DNA of 64,000 nucleotides from JACCTU01 sp963848525. Its GTDB lineage: Bacteria > Actinomycetota > Thermoleophilia > Gaiellales > Gaiellaceae. The stretch is from assembly GCA_963848525.1 (NCBI GenBank), contig CAWKDZ010000003.1, positions 186,001 to 250,000 of the forward strand, written 5' to 3'. This document shows positions 27,416-36,290 of the stretch, piece after piece. The notes below the pieces were generated by a model. It had not been told where the DNA came from. It did not search any database and worked only from the letters and a program-made list of their open reading frames with translations. The number at the start of each line of letters is the position of its first letter. The stretch's first letter is position 1. A program made the position numbers and the translations under genes.

Positions 27416-28086
27416 ATGGTGCCGAGCCTGAGCGCGCAGAGCATGGAGGCCGTGAAGATCGGCAAGGACTTCATGTTCAGCCACGGCTACATCGAGAACG
27501 ACTTCGACGCCCGGGTGAACGGGCCGATGTTCCTGGCCGGCCGGGTCGTCGCCCTCGGCATCGTGAGCGCGGTCGCGTACGCGCCGGCGGACGCGGGCGA
27601 CGCCGCGACCGACAGCACCGCAAGTGACACCGTCTCATGGGGAACGATGGCGTCGGCGTCCTCTTCCTCCTGATCGCCGCGCGCCAGTGGCGCAGCCGGC
27701 CGACCCCGGGCGCAAAGCCCGAGATGCAGAAGTGGATGACCGGTATCGACGCGTTCTCCCCGGTCAAGGCATTCACGCTCGCCCTGCTGCTCGCGGGCGT
27801 GAACCCGAAGAACCTCCTGCTCTCGGCCGGCGCAGGAGCGTCGCTCGCCCAGCTTGGCCCGACGACAACGGACGCAGTCGTCTCGCTGATCGTCTTCGTC
27901 CTCCTCGGCAGCATCACGATCGCAGGCCCCGTCGTCTACTACGTCGTGGGCGGCGACCACGCAAGGGCGGCGCTCGACTCGATGAAGGAGTGGCTTGCCC
28001 TCCACAACGCGGCCGTGATGACGGTGCTGTTCCTCGTCTTCGGCATCAAGCTGATCGCCGACGGGCTACCGGTGCTCGGCGGCTGA
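27416..28086 (+). pseudogene. GAP-family (sulfolipid-1-addressing-type) membrane protein, frameshifted, foreign N-terminus
   Basis: The C-terminal ~150 residues (from 27637) match GAP/Sap proteins: GVLFLLIAARQWRSRP, FSPVKAFTLALLLAGVNPKNLLLSAGAGAS, and a last helix. The preceding family block GPMFLAGRVVALGIVSAVAYAPADAGDAATDS lies in another frame; one base seems lost near 27645. Further upstream the first helix normal for the family is replaced by an unrelated soluble stretch (MEAVKIGKDFMFSHGYIENDFDARV). So the gene is both frameshifted and chimeric, and unlike other shifts here this is a deletion. Probably inactive. Confidence 0.6.
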
Positions 28087-28254
28087 GAAGGCCGACAGAT
28101 GGCCGAGACACGGGTCGTGGGCGGGGCGCCCAGGACTCCGCGAGCGGCGACGTCCGCCTCGCCCGGCGGACGCCGATGAAGAGGCGGTGAACGGGTAGTC
28201 GACGCTGTGGACGTCCATCGCGCGCCGCCGCGCGAGTATGTGCAGGCGCTCTCG

Positions 28255-30360
28255 TCAGCGCCCGGCGGACGCAGCCTCGGCGACCGCGCCCGATTCCGCG
28301 CTGCCCTCCCGGTGCGCGTGCGGAGGACGGGGCCACCAGGTCCGCTCTCCGAGCTCCCACGTCAGTGCAGGCACGAGCACCGACCGAACGACGAACGTGT
28401 CGAGGAGGACGCCGAACGCGACGGTGACGCCGACCTGGGTGAGCGCGACGAGCGGCAGCACGGCGAGCACGGCGAACGTCCCGGCGAGCACGATCCCGGC
28501 CGAGGTGATCACGCCGCCGGTGACCGCGAGGCCCGTCAGCATCGCCTGGCGCGTCGGCCCGCGCATCGCCTCCTCGCGGACACGCGCCATCAGGAAGATG
28601 TTGTAGTCGACGCCGAGCGCGACGAGGAAGATGAACGAGATCAGCGCGTAGCTCGGGTCCTCGCCGGGGAAGTCGGCGAAGGCCTCGAAGAGCAGCAGGC
28701 TTCCGCCGATTGCGGCCAGGAACGACAGCACGACGGTGCCCATCAGCATCGCGGGCGCGGCGAGCGACCGCAGCAGGAGCACGAGGATCGCGAAGACGAC
28801 GAGTAGGACGAGCGGCACGAGGAGACGCGTGTCGCGGTCGGTCGCGCTGCGGAGATCCGCCTCCTCCGCCGTCGGGCCGCCCACGAGGACGCCCGGGCCG
28901 GCGGCGGCGCGGAGCCGCTCGCGAAGTGGCTCGACGGCGGCGAACGCGCGCTCGCCGAACGGATCGGTCGTGAGCGTGACGTCGAAGCGCACCCCCGCCT
29001 CACCGCGCTCGACCCGCCCGACGGACGCGACGCCGGGCGCGTTCCGCGCAGCTTCGAGCGCCGCTTCCGTTCCCCGCTCGTCCCGGACGAGCACGACCGC
29101 CGGCGCGCTCGCCCCGGCCGGGAACGATTGCTCGAGCAGGCGCTGGCCCTCGACCGCCTCGACCGTCCCGCGGAAGAAGTTCGCCGTCGTCAGGTCGTCG
29201 TCGAGCGTGAACATGCCAAGCGCGAGGAGGGCGAGCGCGGCGGCCGAGCCGACCCACACCCGCCGGTGCCGCCGCTCGACCGCGCGTCCGAGCCTTCCCC
29301 ACGCGCCCCGTCCGGGATCCGGCGCCGCGGCGCCGTAGCGCGGGACGAACGGCCAGAATGCACGTCGGCCGCCGACAAGCAGGAGCGCGGGGAGGACGGT
29401 CAGCATCGCCGCCGCGGCGACGGCGACGCCCATCGCGCCGACCGGGCCGAGGCCGGACACGGAATTGACCTGGGCGAGGCTGAGGCAGAGGAGCGCAGCT
29501 ACGACCGTGCCCGCCGACGCGACGATCGCCGGCCCGGCGCGGCGGAGGGCGATCGCCATCGCCTCGTGCTTGTCCTCGACGCGATGCAGCTCCTCGCGGT
29601 ACCGAGCCGTCAGGAGCAGCGCGTAGTCGGTGCCGGCGCCGAAGACGAGCACGAGCAGGATCCCGCCCGTCTGACCGTTGATCACGGCGCCGGCCTCCGC
29701 GAGCAGGTAGCCGAGGCCGCGCACGACCGACTCGGCGAACAGCACGGAGACGAGCGGGATCGCCCAGAAGATCGGGCTCCGGTAGATCAGGACGAGGAGG
29801 ACGAAGACGAGCCCCACGGTCGCGAACAGCAGCGTGGTGTTGATGCCGTCGAACGCACTGCTCGCATCCGCCGAGAACCCGGCGGGGCCGGTCACCTCGA
29901 CCTCGATTCCCTTCGGGAGTTCCTGCCGGACGAGTTCGCGGACGTCCTCGACCGCGCCGATCAGGACCTCCTCGTCGCCCTCCGCGCGAATCGGGACGGC
30001 GAAGAGCGCACCCGTGCCGTCGCGCGAGTAGACGACGGGGGCAAGCCGCTCGACGCCTTCGAGGTCGGCGTTCTCGATGCGGCTCCTCGCGCGCTCGACG
30101 GCGCTGCGGGCCCCGGCGATGCCGTCGGGGTCGCGGAAGACCGCCACGGCCGGCGTCACCTCGCCCGACGGGAAGCCGGCCGCCGACTCCAGCACCTCGA
30201 CCGACTCGACCCCTTCCGGGAGGAAGCTCGACGGCTCGTTCCGCTGAACCTGCTCGAAGCGCCCCGCGAACGGCCCGAGCGCGAGGACGAGCAACACCCA
30301 CGCGCCCAAGACGAGGAACTTCGAGCGGCGACCCGCCACGACGGTTGCGAACCGGTTCAC
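28255..30360 (-). CDS. MMPL-family RND exporter
   Basis: 701 residues, GTG start at 30360. Twelve membrane helices in the RND 1+5+1+5 layout with two periplasmic-side loops. The first half has GILLVLVFGAGTDYALLLTARYREEL, the MMPL signature with a proton-relay Asp-Tyr pair. The second half has the matching LVALGVDYNIFLMARVREE. Family members export lipids, siderophores or drugs with proton motive force. The start codon lies ~7 nt after a clear -10 box, so the mRNA is probably leaderless, and the promoter carries operator-like repeats suggesting TetR-type control. No regulator gene is adjacent. Confidence 0.9.
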   Translation of the reverse strand: MNRFATVVAGRRSKFLVLGAWVLLVLALGPFAGRFEQVQRNEPSSFLPEGVESVEVLESAAGFPSGEVTPAVAVFRDPDGIAGARSAVERARSRIENADLEGVERLAPVVYSRDGTGALFAVPIRAEGDEEVLIGAVEDVRELVRQELPKGIEVEVTGPAGFSADASSAFDGINTTLLFATVGLVFVLLVLIYRSPIFWAIPLVSVLFAESVVRGLGYLLAEAGAVINGQTGGILLVLVFGAGTDYALLLTARYREELHRVEDKHEAMAIALRRAGPAIVASAGTVVAALLCLSLAQVNSVSGLGPVGAMGVAVAAAAMLTVLPALLLVGGRRAFWPFVPRYGAAAPDPGRGAWGRLGRAVERRHRRVWVGSAAALALLALGMFTLDDDLTTANFFRGTVEAVEGQRLLEQSFPAGASAPAVVLVRDERGTEAALEAARNAPGVASVGRVERGEAGVRFDVTLTTDPFGERAFAAVEPLRERLRAAAGPGVLVGGPTAEEADLRSATDRDTRLLVPLVLLVVFAILVLLLRSLAAPAMLMGTVVLSFLAAIGGSLLLFEAFADFPGEDPSYALISFIFLVALGVDYNIFLMARVREEAMRGPTRQAMLTGLAVTGGVITSAGIVLAGTFAVLAVLPLVALTQVGVTVAFGVLLDTFVVRSVLVPALTWELGERTWWPRPPHAHREGSAESGAVAEAASAGR

Positions 30361-30366
30361 ACGTTC

Positions 30367-30397
30367 AGTATATAGTTTGTCTAGAGTTTGTACAACT
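30367..30397 (-). promoter_or_regulatory. Promoter and operator-like repeats of the MMPL gene
   Basis: Minus strand: TTGTAC (30390-30395), 17-bp spacer, TATACT (30367-30372), with start codon at 30358-30360. On the plus strand AGTTTGT occurs twice with an 11-bp period (30374-30380 and 30385-30391), and the second copy continues into ACAACT, forming a TTGTACAA palindromic core. Repeats one helical turn apart within the -35/-10 spacer are a standard repressor-binding layout. Confidence 0.6.
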
Positions 30398-30493
30398 CGG
30401 TTGCACGACGCACGGCCGCGGGTTGCCAGCGTTGCGACCGCTGGGCTCCATCACGGGTCCATCGTTATGGGCGTGCGGCAATTCCCCTGGTCG

Positions 30494-31618
30494 TCATCTG
30501 CCAGTGTGCGGTGGCGCGGCGGGTAGTTGCACCGTGACGCGGAGCCCGCCAGCGGCCCGGGGGGTGAGGGTGAGGGTTCCTTCGTGTGCCCGGGTGATGC
30601 TGTTGACGATCGCCAGGCCGAGGCCGACACCTGCGTGGTCGGTGCGTATGCGTTCGTTGCCGCGAAGAAACGGCTCGGCAAGCGCGGAAACAAACTGTGG
30701 GGTGAGCTTCTCGCCGGTGTTCTCGACAGTGAGCACCGCACTCTTGTCGCGAACGCTGGTGGTGACCCACACGGTGCCCTGTTCAGGCAGGTTGTGGACG
30801 ATCGCGTTTTGCACGAGGTTCGTGCTCAACTGCAGCAGGAGCGCGTGTGAGCCGATGGTGGGGGTCATGTCGCCAGAGGTCTCGATGGTGAAGCCGCGTT
30901 TTTCTGCGAGGGGGAGGAGCGTTTCAGTGGCTTCTTCCGCTATGAGGGACAGGTCGACGTGTTCTCGGGTGAAGGACCGTTGGTCGGCACGGCTGAGCAG
31001 GAGCAATGCTTCAGTGAGGTCGATCGCTCGGGTGTTGACGGCGTGGAGGCGGTCGACGAGTTCGCCGTTGTCGCGGTTCAGATCGTTGCGGGCCACGTCG
31101 AGAAGTGTTTGTGTGATCGCCAGCGGGGTGCGCAGTTCGTGGGACGCGTTGGCTGCGAATCTCTGCTGTTCGGCGATGTGTGCTTCGAGCTGCGCGAGCA
31201 TGGTGTCGAAGGCGTCGGCGAGTTCGCGGAACTCATCGCTGCGGCCCGGTAGCCGGATTCGGTGCGAGAGCGAACCGGTCGCTGCCATGCGTGTGGCATC
31301 AGTGATGCGCGTCAGGGGGGCGAGCATGCGGCCGGCGAGAAGCCACCCTCCCAGGAGACCGAATACCAGCAGAAACGCCAGCACGATCGCCGCGGCCGGA
31401 GCGAAAGCGCGCAGGAGGAAGGAGTTGTTCCCGGGCACTAAGCCACCGAGCGTGCTGATCACACCGTCGGGTACGTATCGCAAAAGGGAGTCGAACGATT
31501 GCCCTGGCTGGCCTGCGAGCCACGCGGCCGCGAGCATCAAGAAACCTGCCAGCATGAGGAACCCGGCGTAGCTCAGGGTGAGTTTGAGGCGAACGCTCAA
31601 CCCACGCTCTCTATCCAC
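30494..31618 (-). CDS. Sensor histidine kinase (VanS-like)
   Basis: 374 residues: TM1 (LSYAGFLMLAGFLMLAAAWLAG), short extracytoplasmic loop, TM2 (PAAAIVLAFLLVFGLLGGWLLAG), HAMP, then a HisKA box FAANASHELRTPLAITQTLLD (phospho-acceptor His), N-box NLVQNAIVHN and G boxes VENTGEKL and HAGVGLGLAI. Starts within the last 8 bp of the response-regulator gene, one operon. Next to a VanY-type carboxypeptidase, so it probably senses cell-wall or glycopeptide stress. Codon use is less GC-biased than in the neighbours, consistent with acquisition from another actinobacterium. Confidence 0.9.
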   Translation of the reverse strand: MDRERGLSVRLKLTLSYAGFLMLAGFLMLAAAWLAGQPGQSFDSLLRYVPDGVISTLGGLVPGNNSFLLRAFAPAAAIVLAFLLVFGLLGGWLLAGRMLAPLTRITDATRMAATGSLSHRIRLPGRSDEFRELADAFDTMLAQLEAHIAEQQRFAANASHELRTPLAITQTLLDVARNDLNRDNGELVDRLHAVNTRAIDLTEALLLLSRADQRSFTREHVDLSLIAEEATETLLPLAEKRGFTIETSGDMTPTIGSHALLLQLSTNLVQNAIVHNLPEQGTVWVTTSVRDKSAVLTVENTGEKLTPQFVSALAEPFLRGNERIRTDHAGVGLGLAIVNSITRAHEGTLTLTPRAAGGLRVTVQLPAAPPHTGR

Positions 31619-32306
31619 GCTTCAATCCCTCACGCCCGGCATCTAGTTGAGCGTCAATGCGGTAGCCGACGCCGGGTACCGTGGCGATGATCCAGGGTTC
31701 GCCGAGCCGTTTGCGCAGTCCCGAGACCGTGATGCGCACGGCGTTGGTGAACGGGTCTGCGTTCTCATCCCACGCCCGTTTCAGTAGCTCCTCGGCGCTG
31801 ACGACACCGCCTTCGGCAGCGACGAGGACTTCGAGCACTGCGAACTGCTTCCTGGTCAGCGCGACGTAGCGGCCGTCACGGTAGACCTCTCGGCGGAACG
31901 GATCCAGCCGCAGACCTGCGATCTCTCGCACGGGCGGCCTGTTGTGGGCGCGCCTGCGGTCGAGCGCTCTGAGACGGAGCACGAGTTCTTGGAGTTCGAA
32001 CGGCTTCGTCAGGTAGTCGTCGGCGCCGAGCTCGAACCCGGTGGCCTTGTCGTCGAGACGGTCGGCAGCGGTGAGCATGAGGATCGGCATGCCGCTGCCG
32101 GAGGCGACGATGCGGTTGGCGATCTCGTCACCGGTAGGTCCGGGAACGTCTCGGTCGAGGACGGCGATGTCGTAGGCGTTGACGCTCAGCAGCTCCAGAG
32201 CGGCGTCGCCGTCACCTGCGATGTCTGCCGCGATCGCTGCCAGGCGTAGGCCATCGCGGATGGCTTCTGCCATGTAGGGCTCGTCCTCGAGGAGCAACAC
32301 ACGCAT
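31611..32306 (-). CDS. OmpR-family response regulator (VanR-like)
   Basis: 231 residues. Receiver domain ~1-115: LLLEDEP acid cluster, phospho-acceptor Asp in YDIAVLDRDVPGPTGDE, switch Thr in LMLTAADR and Lys in ADDYLTKPFELQEL. Winged-helix output ~130-222: LTRKQFAVLEVLVAAEGGVVSAEELLKRAWD ... VRITVSGLRKRLGEP ... TVPGVGYRID. It pairs with the overlapping sensor kinase and is divergent from the VanY-like gene, its likely target. Confidence 0.92.
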   Translation of the reverse strand: MRVLLLEDEPYMAEAIRDGLRLAAIAADIAGDGDAALELLSVNAYDIAVLDRDVPGPTGDEIANRIVASGSGMPILMLTAADRLDDKATGFELGADDYLTKPFELQELVLRLRALDRRRAHNRPPVREIAGLRLDPFRREVYRDGRYVALTRKQFAVLEVLVAAEGGVVSAEELLKRAWDENADPFTNAVRITVSGLRKRLGEPWIIATVPGVGYRIDAQLDAGREGLKRG

Positions 32307-32329
32307 GCTCCGATGCTACGAGCTGGCGC

Positions 32330-33052
32330 ATGTCGTCGGCGTATCGAAAATCACGTACGTGCTGGCAACACCACGCTGCCTTGAATCGAGGCGTGACCTA
32401 CCGCGAACCAGCACGAACAACGACCCGTCGGATTCGGGTTCGCAGGATCCGTGCCGCCGGCCTGCTAGTCGTCATCGCGGCGATCGCCGCACCCCTCGCC
32501 TACCAGTCGCTGGCGTCCTCGTCCTCGACGGCTGCATCACCCATTGACGTCCTTCGCGGTGAGCACCGTGGTCTTCGCAGTGAGCCCCGTGGTGCGCTTG
32601 GTGAGGCCGACGGTGCCGTCCCCGACGGCACGACGGTCTTCGACGACGAGATTCCGGGTGTAGCCAACCTCGACGCCGATCTGCTCGGTGCCCTGCGCCA
32701 AGCTGCAACCGATGCCGCGGGCGACGGGGTGGAGCTCGTCGTCGATAGCGGTTGGCGTTCCTCGGAGTACCAGAACCAGCTTCTTCGTGAGGCGGTTTCC
32801 GAGTACGGATCCGAAGAGGAAGCCGCCCGGTGGGTGGCCACCGCGGAGACGTCTCCTCACGTGTCGGGGGACGCGGTCGACATCGGGCCCTCCGATGCCA
32901 CGGCGTGGCTGTCCGAGCACGGCGCCGAGTACGGGCTGTGCCAGATCTACGGCAACGAACCCTGGCACTACGAACTGCGCCCCGATGCCATCGATCACGG
33001 TTGCCCTCCCAGGTACGCCGACCCGACGCACGATCCAAGGATGCAGCGGTGA
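32330..33052 (+). CDS. VanY-type D-alanyl-D-alanine carboxypeptidase (M15B)
   Basis: 240 residues from ATG 32330; a GTG at 32393 is possible and would put the membrane anchor (GLLVVIAAIAAPLAYQSLA) closer to the start. After a ~60-residue linker, the M15 domain contains VVDSGWRSSEYQNQLL, the zinc ligands in SPHVSGDAVDIG (H...D) and the catalytic PWHYEL with the third ligand His. It trims the terminal D-Ala from peptidoglycan stems; in vancomycin clusters VanY lowers glycopeptide affinity. No vanHAX genes are nearby, so the role is more likely wall remodelling under VanR/S-like control. Confidence 0.88.
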   Translation: MSSAYRKSRTCWQHHAALNRGVTYREPARTTTRRIRVRRIRAAGLLVVIAAIAAPLAYQSLASSSSTAASPIDVLRGEHRGLRSEPRGALGEADGAVPDGTTVFDDEIPGVANLDADLLGALRQAATDAAGDGVELVVDSGWRSSEYQNQLLREAVSEYGSEEEAARWVATAETSPHVSGDAVDIGPSDATAWLSEHGAEYGLCQIYGNEPWHYELRPDAIDHGCPPRYADPTHDPRMQR

Positions 33053-33131
33053 CTCAGCACGACCGGCACAGACCCGGTTTCACCGCAATCACCACACGCA
33101 CAAGGAAACGTGAGTAGAAACCGCTTCGGCG

Positions 33132-33151
33132 GTCGACCCCCTCTTACCATG
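33132..33151 (+). repeat. tRNA-Thr-like fragment, possible att-site remnant
   Basis: GTCGACCCCCTCTTACCATG here equals 45527-45547, the anticodon-loop to T-stem part of the tRNA-Thr gene, except for one missing C, and in the same orientation. Twenty aligned bases with one gap is far beyond chance. It sits in the 320-bp gap (33053-33372) after the atypical VanRSY block; I see nothing else in that gap. Tyrosine-integrase elements leave such tRNA pieces, but no integrase gene is present. Confidence 0.45.
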
Positions 33152-33372
33152 CGCTCCGATCGGCGACCAGTCGCAACCCACGGCATGGTTTTCGCTTGTT
33201 TGAGCGGTTTCTCGGGGCTTCCGATTTGCCACCGGTCGCCACAATCGCGACCGCTCGCGAGGTGCCAGTCCTGCACTCCCGCCACCGCCGTGGCTGAGCG
33301 CGAACGCCGCCAGCGCCGCCACGCTATCGGGCGATACCGTCTCGATGTGATGCGCAGGGGCACGGAGTCCCG

Positions 33373-34248
33373 GTGGAAAAGATCGCCGTGAGCCCAGTCG
33401 AGGTCCGCGACCTCGGCGAGCCCGAGGCGGTGGTGACGTATCCGCTTGGTGCGAACTACCAGGTGCGCCTGTCCGGAACGGTGGTCACCCGGCATGTCCT
33501 GCAGCCGGGCTGGAGCTGGGAGACACACGCCCAGCCGCTGGTCGGCACCGCCTCGTGCGAGCTGTATCACCGCGGCGTGGTCCTCAGTGGGCGGATGGGC
33601 GTTCGGACCGACGAGGGCGAGGAGGTGGTCATCGGGCCTGACCAGGTGTTCGACCTGCCACCCGGCCACGTCACCTGGGTGGAGGGCGACGAGGAGTTGG
33701 TGATGGTCGACTGGGCCGGGGGCGCCGGATTCGACACGCAGCCGGGCGAGGGCGCACGCGTGATGGCCACCATCCTGTTTACCGACATCGTCGACTCCAC
33801 GGCTCAGGCGCGACAGAAGGGTGACGCGGCCTGGAAGCACACGGTGACCATGCAGGAAGACATCGTCCGCACCGTGCTGGTCCGCTTCGGCGGCCGCGAG
33901 GTCGAGACCGCGGGGGATTCGTTTCTCATCGCGTTCGACGGCGCCGAGCGCGCGATCCGCTGCGGACTGGCGCTCGTCGATGCCCTGGCGGCTATCCGGG
34001 TCCCCATCCGCGTCGGCATTCACAGCGGCGAGGTGGCACTGTCCGAAGACCGTGTCCGGGGTGTCGCCGTCCACGCCGCCGCTCGCATCCTGGCGGAGGC
34101 GGGTTCGGGCGAGGTGCTCGTGTCCGGCACCACCCGCGATCTAGCTGAGGGCGCTGCAGGGCTGGCGTTCGAGTCGCGCGGGCGATACCGACTCAAGGGT
34201 CTGGAGCGGGAGCACGAGTTGTTCGCCGCGGCAGCATCCGCCGGGTAG
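33373..34248 (+). CDS. Cupin - class III adenylate/guanylate cyclase fusion
   Basis: 291 residues, GTG start at 33373 with GGAG 5 nt upstream. Residues ~20-115 are a cupin barrel (HVLQPGWSWETHAQPLVGTASCELYHRGVVLSGRMGV ... DLPPGHVTWVEGDEELVMVDW). Residues ~130-290 are a class III cyclase. The first metal Asp is in ATILFTDIVDSTAQA, the second in EVETAGDSFLIAFDG, followed by VRVGIHSGEV-like VPIRVGIHSGEV and GVAVHAAARILAEA. The usual Asn-Arg of the transition-state helix is changed to His-Ala-Ala-Arg. The cupin is probably a sensory module controlling cAMP or cGMP production. Confidence 0.88.
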   Translation: MEKIAVSPVEVRDLGEPEAVVTYPLGANYQVRLSGTVVTRHVLQPGWSWETHAQPLVGTASCELYHRGVVLSGRMGVRTDEGEEVVIGPDQVFDLPPGHVTWVEGDEELVMVDWAGGAGFDTQPGEGARVMATILFTDIVDSTAQARQKGDAAWKHTVTMQEDIVRTVLVRFGGREVETAGDSFLIAFDGAERAIRCGLALVDALAAIRVPIRVGIHSGEVALSEDRVRGVAVHAAARILAEAGSGEVLVSGTTRDLAEGAAGLAFESRGRYRLKGLEREHELFAAAASAG

Positions 34249-34379
34249 GCGTCACAGCAGGTGCCGACGAGTCAAGGCGCCGGCCCCAGTCGGGACGGGT
34301 CAGCCACCTAGGTGCGTGTCTGCCCCGTTGCTTCGATAGGCAACGGCGCGACTGACCACCAGGTAGTAGGCTCGATGAG

Positions 34380-34961
34380 ATGCGCAAGGTGGTCGTCCAG
34401 CAGTTCGTGACGCTGGACGGCTATGCCGCCGGCCCGAACGGCGAGCTCGACTTCGTCAACGAGACTGGGGCGGCCGCCGACCCGACCTCCGGTCCGTTCG
34501 TCGAGGGCCAGCTCGCCTTCATCGAGAGCCTCGACACAATCCTCCTCGGCGCCGTCACGTACCAGATGTTCGCGGCGTACTGGCCCGAGCAGACCACGGA
34601 GACTCAGCGCATCGCCGATGCGTTGAACGCGACGCCGAAGGTCGTGTTCTCGAGCACGCTCAAGAGCGCTCCCTGGGGAAGATGGGAGCCGGCGCGCGTG
34701 GTCGCTGGGAGCGCTGCCGAGGAGGTTCGGCGGCTGAAGGCCGACTCCGGGAAGGACATGGTCGTCTGGGGCAGCCTTACGCTCGCGGACTCGCTCATGA
34801 GAGAAGGCCTCGTGGACGAGTACCGCCTTCAGGTCTGTCCCGTCGTGCTCGGCCGCGGCAAGCGGCTCTTCGAGGACGGCCTCGCGACGCAGTGGCTGAC
34901 ACACGTCGAGACGAACACGTACGACGATATGGTCGCGGTTCGTTACGCGCCCAGGTCGTAG
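34380..34961 (+). CDS. Dihydrofolate reductase-like (RibD C-terminal) protein
   Basis: 193 residues from ATG 34380. It has the RibD_C/DHFR-like reductase fold: VVVQQFVTLDGYAAGPNGELDFV at the N-terminus, LLGAVTYQMFAAYWP (the family's G-R/A-x-T-Y-x-x-M pattern), and LKADSGKDMVVWGSLTLADSLMREGLVDEYRLQVCPVVLGRGKRLFED (Rossmann-type GS/GG and conserved V-P-V-x-L-G-x-G-x-x-L-F). Uses NAD(P)H; substrate unknown. Stand-alone proteins of this group are common in actinobacteria. Confidence 0.9.
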   Translation: MRKVVVQQFVTLDGYAAGPNGELDFVNETGAAADPTSGPFVEGQLAFIESLDTILLGAVTYQMFAAYWPEQTTETQRIADALNATPKVVFSSTLKSAPWGRWEPARVVAGSAAEEVRRLKADSGKDMVVWGSLTLADSLMREGLVDEYRLQVCPVVLGRGKRLFEDGLATQWLTHVETNTYDDMVAVRYAPRS

Positions 34962-35060
34962 TCGACGGTCCTAGACCAGGCGTTTCGCGGGCGCCGCACC
35001 GGCCGGGAGGGAATCCTCATCGAGCTAGCGGAGCGGATCGGCTAACGGGTCGAGTCCGTC

Positions 35061-35218
35061 CCCGCGACGACGTCGACGGTGTGGTGCCGGTGTCGTGCGG
35101 CCCGCGGTCGGGCAGCCGCTTCTCGATCGGCGCACGGTCGTTTACTGCACGGCGGCGGACACGAGTGGCAACACAGGGACCGCGACGTTCCTGATCACGG
35201 TGAAGAAAGGACGATGAG
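35061..35218 (+). pseudogene. C-terminal HYR-domain remnant
   Basis: In one frame DDVDGVVPVSCGPRSGSRFSIGA, then in a shifted frame TVVYCTAADTSGNTGTATFLITVKKGR followed by TGA at 35216-35218. Joined, this is the end of a HYR (hyalin-repeat) immunoglobulin-like domain (V-x-C-x-P-x-S-G-S-x-F-x-I-G-x-T-x-V-x-C-x-A-x-D-x-x-G-N-x), found at the C-terminus of secreted surface proteins. The rest of the gene is absent. Lies in the 277-bp gap before the YciI-like gene, which otherwise holds nothing I can identify. Confidence 0.6.
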
Positions 35219-35238
35219 CCATGACGATCACCAAACCC

Positions 35239-35574
35239 TCAGGGGCGCGAGTCGGGCACGAACTCGCGGACCTCCTGCGCACAGCGGCAGGCGACGGCGA
35301 TCTTGGCGGCCCACTGGAGCGCCTCGTCGCGTGAGGGCACGTCGACGACTGCGAAGCCGCCGATGTACGCCTTGCTCTCCGTGCCGTCGGTGACCGTCCC
35401 GTCGGTGGCCACCACGCTCACCTCTTCGTGGGAGTGCAGCCCGCCGCCGAACACCCAGACGCCGGCGTCCACGGCCTGGTCGACCACCGCGTGCGCAGCC
35501 TTGGCCACGTCGGGCAGATCCTCGTCGGGGAAGGTCATCGCGCCGTCGTCGAACGAGATCAGGTACCGCGTCAT
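35239..35574 (-). CDS. YciI-related (DGPF/YCII) domain protein
   Basis: 111 residues, ATG at 35574. Single YCII domain: MTRYLISFDDGAMTFPDEDLPDVAKAAHAVVDQAVDAGVWVFGGGLHS, then ESKAYIGGFAVVDVPSRDEALQWAAKIA. The F-x-G-G-G-L and A-x-x-W-A-x-x-x-P/A patterns are conserved. DGPF members often accompany ECF sigma factors, but none is adjacent here. The fold can support lyase-like chemistry; function uncertain. Confidence 0.88.
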   Translation of the reverse strand: MTRYLISFDDGAMTFPDEDLPDVAKAAHAVVDQAVDAGVWVFGGGLHSHEEVSVVATDGTVTDGTESKAYIGGFAVVDVPSRDEALQWAAKIAVACRCAQEVREFVPDSRP

Positions 35575-35664
35575 CTCACGACTCCTCTCTCGGCGGCCTG
35601 CTCCAGCCGCATCTCACCCTGCTGCGGTCACACGCGCTATGGAGACCGACAAACCACCGAGAAC

Positions 35665-36078
35665 TCATCGGTCCGGCCGGTCAGCCCACCAGTCGCGCTG
35701 ACCATCGACGTCGTCGCGCCGAGCCTCCCCGAGATTCGGCGCGCCGATGACGAGGATCTCGAGGCCCTGCGGCCCAGCTTCGTAGCCTCGCCACGTACCG
35801 GGTGGGACGCGCACCGCGTCCAATTCCTTGAGCTCGACGATCTCGTCGTCGAGCTTCATCCGCCCGCTCCCGCGCAGGACCACGTACACCTCCTCTTGCG
35901 TCATGTGCGTGTGGCCGTACGGAAAGCGATAGCCGGGCGGGACGCGCTGGTAGCTCAGGCCCGATTTCTCAAGCTCGAGCGCCTCGGTCGCCAAGCGGAA
36001 CTCCAGGTCTGGCGCACCGTCGAACCCAGAGCCGACGTCCTGCAGATCCTCCTTGATGTTCCTGAGCGTGAACGGCAC
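35665..36078 (-). CDS. Cupin-domain protein
   Basis: 137 residues from GTG 36078. Classical cupin: YQRVPPGYRFPYGHTHMTQEEVYVVLRGSGRMKLDDE gives motif 1 with two His (G-H-T-H) and Glu, and LDAVRVPPGTWRGYEAGPQGLEILVIG gives motif 2, where the usual His is replaced by Trp/Arg. Three metal ligands remain. Likely a small-molecule-binding or isomerase-type protein. Lies alone between a YciI-like gene and a lipoprotein gene. Confidence 0.87.
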   Translation of the reverse strand: MPFTLRNIKEDLQDVGSGFDGAPDLEFRLATEALELEKSGLSYQRVPPGYRFPYGHTHMTQEEVYVVLRGSGRMKLDDEIVELKELDAVRVPPGTWRGYEAGPQGLEILVIGAPNLGEARRDDVDGQRDWWADRPDR

Positions 36079-36290
36079 GGCGTAATCCTAGGGCGTCATT
36101 CCGGAACGCTGGCCGTGGCTCACCATTGCGTACGTGGAATTGAGACGCCCCAAAGTACGTGGTATCGACCACGCCACCAACGGCAAAGGCGAACACGACC
36201 GTCCTCAGTGACCTTCTGCGCGTTGTCGACCCTCGAAGGTAGACGGATGTGAGGCCGAGTAGCGTGGTCGAGCCTGCCGACCACGGAGCG

